The notes beneath the pieces are model-generated. The model did no database searches, had not been told where the DNA came from, and was given only the letters and a program-made list of their open reading frames with translations. A program made the position numbers and the translations under genes. From the NCBI GenBank assembly GCA_020249435.1, contig JADCFQ010000025.1, forward strand, positions 57,024 to 121,023: DNA of 64,000 bases, read 5' to 3'. Of this stretch, positions 61,629 to 64,000 are shown piece after piece (the first letter of the stretch is position 1; each line of letters opens with the position of its first letter). Origin of the DNA: Roseomonas sp. (GTDB lineage: Bacteria > Pseudomonadota > Alphaproteobacteria > Acetobacterales > Acetobacteraceae).

Positions 61629-63791
61629 ATGAAGATAAAATCCTTCTTTCAATCTTCGCCGGGCCGGTCAGATCATGTGCGCCGAGGTAATGAACTTCGT
61701 GACAGTGGTCGGTTTGCGGAAGCAGCCGACGCTTACGGTGAGCATTTAGTGTCTCATCCCAAGGATTTTGGGATCTGGGTTCAGCGTGGCAATTGTTTGA
61801 AGGATAGCGGCGCTTTTGATGCCGCAGAAACCGCTTATTCGAAAGCGATCAGTCTTAAGGACGATGATGCTGACGTGTTTTTGCAGCTCGGGCATCTGAT
61901 GAAGTTAAGGCAAAAAAGAAAGGCGGCGCTTCAGGCGTATCAGAAGTCGCTGTCGCTTAAGCCAGATGTCAGTGTAGCGGCGGAAATCATCGCTCTTGGC
62001 GGATCAGAGGAGTTGGTTTCGAAATACTTTGAAATGGCAGGGGGGTCGTTCTTTTTTGAGATTTATGATCTTCTGAATTATCACAAGGCTCATTTGCGGC
62101 CCTCCGGGATCCAGCGTGTTCAGGCCGGCATTATCTCCGCGATTCTGTCAAACGAAGAAATGGGTCAAAATACTGTCTTTGTTATCATGGATTTGGATGT
62201 CGATGGCTCGCCGATTAAAATGATTGATCGTCGGCTTCTGATAGATTTTCTCGACCTCATTTCAGGTTCAAACCAGAATCACGACCACGTAAAACGTCTG
62301 ATCTCGCAAATGGAATCTAGTGCTATAGGAGTTTTCCCGAAGCGGAAAGACGTCTACCTAATTCTCGGTGCTTTTTGGGGTACGGGTGCATTTGCGTCTA
62401 GGTATGCTGAATTGAAGCAGAACGGAGTGTTGATAGGGTCATACATATACGACATCATTCCAATACGCCACCCTGAATTTTGTGCGGATGAGCTCGTACC
62501 AGCATTTTTTATTGCGTTTGGCGATGGATTATCTGTGTTCGACTTCATCTTCACCATTTCTGAGTTCACTGCCCGTGAAGTGCTGGAACTTTTGTTGCGC
62601 AATGGCCTTCCTGAAATTCCTGTGATCGCTATCCCGCTGGCTCATTCCTTCGACCAAGAAAAAGATCTGGAAAGTGGCATTGTCGATAGACATGTCGAGA
62701 ACATTACACAGCGCCCCTATGTCCTTTTTGTTAGCACTATCGAAGCTCGGAAGAATCACGCCCTATTAGTGGCGATTTGGCGACGGATGCTGAAGGAGGG
62801 TTTGGAACCTCCCGACCTTGTGTTTGTGGGACGAAAAGGTTGGCGCGTTAACGATTTGTTTGAGGCGCTTGAAGGATCAAAGTTCCTGGGTGGCAAGGTT
62901 CATATCCTGCATGATGTTTCCGATGTGGACTTGCGCAGATTGTATGAAAAGTGTCGCTTTACTGTTTTCCCATCATTTGTTGAAGGCTGGGGGCTGCCAG
63001 TTGGTGAAAGCTTGGTCTATGGGCGGCCTTGCGTCGCTTCGAACACTTCATCGATTCCAGAGGTGGGTGGCGACTTTGTAGATTACATTGATCCCGCAAA
63101 TTCTATTGAGGCCGCGTCCGTCATCCGCAAGCTATGTCTTGATGACAATTATCTCGAGCAACGAGTGAAAAACATAAAGGATGACTTCAAGCCAAGAAGC
63201 TGGGCTGACGTGAGTGAAGCATTCATCTCGCGGCTTCGGGAGCTGCAAGCGTCTGGACCTCCCGTGGGTTCCCTTATTCGTCTACCAATGCTGCGACAAG
63301 GTGAACTGTTCCGACCATCAGATCTTTTCCTAAAGGATGTGGGCGAGCGATATTTGGTTAATCCCTCAAGGGTAGCTTTGAGTTCTTCCTGGTATCAGCC
63401 GGAAAATTTTGGCGTTTGGCTGCGCGGTAGTTTCGGTTATGTTGAGTTCAAGTCGGACCTTACGCCAGGGTGTGAAGTAATTATCTTTGCTTCATTCGTC
63501 ACTGCGCCCTGGGCCGATCAGTGCGAGGTAAGATGTTGGACGGGTGACGATCTTGGGGCCAAAAATTTACGCTTGAATTGGAAGAAGCTTGGAGCGGGAA
63601 AGACTTTAGTCGTATCTGGTAAAATTTCCGAGGTCGGTACGCTAAAACTTAACATAATGGCGCGCAACGAGGGTGTGCCACCGGCCGATGAGCTGAGAAA
63701 TTTTTGCATTGGGCTTCGGGTGATTGGGTTTGCCGCCTCCAATGATCTTCACAAGCGGATCCAAATTTTGGAGGAGTTGGCATTTGAATGA
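61629..63791 (+). CDS. TPR-containing glycosyltransferase family 4-type protein with extra C-terminal domain
   Basis: This 720-residue protein is low in GC. Residues about 15-120 form TPR repeats (RRGNELRDSGRFAEAADAYG; IWVQRGNCLKDSGAFDAAE). Residues about 165-540 are a GT-B glycosyltransferase: HLRPSGIQRVQAGI in the first half, RPYVLFVSTIEARKNH, and FPSFVEGWGLPVGESLVYGR, the donor-binding E-x-GLP-x-x-E motif. The last 170 residues look beta-rich and match nothing I know. It probably adds hexoses to a surface or O-antigen glycan or a protein; the TPR part may recruit the acceptor. It lies in the same island as the gene at 60137 and is followed by an IS element. Confidence 0.8.
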   Translation: MKIKSFFQSSPGRSDHVRRGNELRDSGRFAEAADAYGEHLVSHPKDFGIWVQRGNCLKDSGAFDAAETAYSKAISLKDDDADVFLQLGHLMKLRQKRKAALQAYQKSLSLKPDVSVAAEIIALGGSEELVSKYFEMAGGSFFFEIYDLLNYHKAHLRPSGIQRVQAGIISAILSNEEMGQNTVFVIMDLDVDGSPIKMIDRRLLIDFLDLISGSNQNHDHVKRLISQMESSAIGVFPKRKDVYLILGAFWGTGAFASRYAELKQNGVLIGSYIYDIIPIRHPEFCADELVPAFFIAFGDGLSVFDFIFTISEFTAREVLELLLRNGLPEIPVIAIPLAHSFDQEKDLESGIVDRHVENITQRPYVLFVSTIEARKNHALLVAIWRRMLKEGLEPPDLVFVGRKGWRVNDLFEALEGSKFLGGKVHILHDVSDVDLRRLYEKCRFTVFPSFVEGWGLPVGESLVYGRPCVASNTSSIPEVGGDFVDYIDPANSIEAASVIRKLCLDDNYLEQRVKNIKDDFKPRSWADVSEAFISRLRELQASGPPVGSLIRLPMLRQGELFRPSDLFLKDVGERYLVNPSRVALSSSWYQPENFGVWLRGSFGYVEFKSDLTPGCEVIIFASFVTAPWADQCEVRCWTGDDLGAKNLRLNWKKLGAGKTLVVSGKISEVGTLKLNIMARNEGVPPADELRNFCIGLRVIGFAASNDLHKRIQILEELAFE

Positions 63792-63865
63792 GAATTCTCA
63801 ATGGCAATTGTCCTTTTGTGGATGAGCAACCGAGCATGTAATTGAAAAGATGACGAGCAACCTAG

Positions 63866-64000
63866 CAGGCTGCTGAAATTCGTAGCCTGATTTGCGTATT
63901 TATGATTCACTGTCGTTGCATTTGGTCGAGGTTGCGATGCGTGGCAATGACGCGGTGGCTGGTTCCCTGTTCAGCTATGTTGATCTTGAAAAGCGGGTGC
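63866..64000 (+). mobile_element. IS5-family-like insertion sequence, left end (truncated by window)
   Basis: A transposase N-terminus starts at 63937. Upstream, the sequence beginning CAGGCTGCTGAAATTCG at 63866 resembles the terminal inverted repeat of IS5-type elements. The element's right end, and therefore the target duplication, is outside the window. It sits 75 bp after the glycosyltransferase stop, at the edge of the low-GC island. Confidence 0.7.
63937..64000 (+). CDS. IS5-like transposase (partial, N-terminal 21 residues)
   Basis: The frame reads MRGNDAVAGSLFSYVDLEKR and continues past the window end. This start is typical of IS5-group DDE transposases (SLFSYVDLE). Only the first 21 residues are visible, so catalytic residues cannot be checked. 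Confidence 0.75.
   Translation, partial: MRGNDAVAGSLFSYVDLEKRV

Overview
The window looks like a chromosomal segment of a GC-rich alphaproteobacterium, most likely of the Rhodospirillales/Acetobacteraceae (Roseomonas-like) type. The best evidence is a circularly permuted, two-piece tmRNA gene (about 15730-16006, minus strand) followed on the same strand by an alpha-type SspB adaptor. Further support comes from a DnaA-like Hda protein with an N-terminal clamp-binding motif, a tiny aa3-oxidase subunit IV-like protein, a Bug/TctC-type binding protein and a ThyX thymidylate synthase. The placement is inference from gene content; no database search was made.

Layout. 1-10011 is a catabolic/uptake block: hydantoinase/oxoprolinase subunits B and A (A is cut by the window edge), an SMP-30 lactonase, a CaiB/BaiF CoA-transferase, a tripartite-tricarboxylate binding protein, a GMC oxidoreductase, a quinone-oxidoreductase-like dehydrogenase and an MFS exporter. 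10069-15177 is a 1702-residue bacterial alpha-2-macroglobulin with an intact thioester motif, tail-to-tail with sspB. After ssrA comes an AT-richer orphan gene (16195-16857). 17057-31589 holds an M20 amidohydrolase, thyX, two AraC-type regulators each next to a patatin-like lipase, an AI-2E-family (PerM) protein, an alpha/beta hydrolase and an RND pump with a lipoprotein adaptor.

31567-47650 is mostly envelope biology. It contains an RMD1/DUF155 protein, a tight four-gene plus-strand operon (M20 dipeptidase, AbgT transporter, SLC13/TrkA-C transporter, LpxR-like lipid A deacylase), a DcaP-like porin, and minus-strand genes for MarC, an M20/PepT peptidase, a response regulator, a sensor kinase and a DegP/HtrA protease. 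A 56-residue Ala-Pro lipoprotein and a YcbB-like L,D-transpeptidase follow. 47690-54535 is a six-gene, translationally coupled minus-strand operon: DUF2066 protein, CDP-alcohol phosphatidyltransferase, PerM-type protein, Hda, polyphosphate kinase and Ppx/GppA phosphatase. Divergent from it is purM-purN, with purM apparently starting at CTG. Then come a coxIV-like microprotein, a strong bidirectional terminator, and the ftsE-ftsX-ydcF-plsC operon with a divergent zinc-ribbon protein.

From about 59.9 kb composition falls to clearly lower GC. Two surface-glycan genes (a GT-B-fold transferase-like protein and a TPR/glycosyltransferase fusion) lie in this island, and the window ends inside an IS5-like insertion sequence. 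No CRISPR array, tRNA, rRNA or recognised anti-phage system was seen. The least explained loci are the orphan gene beside ssrA, the TPR-glycosyltransferase with its extra C-terminal domain, the duplicated AraC/patatin modules, and the operon ending in an LpxR-like deacylase.
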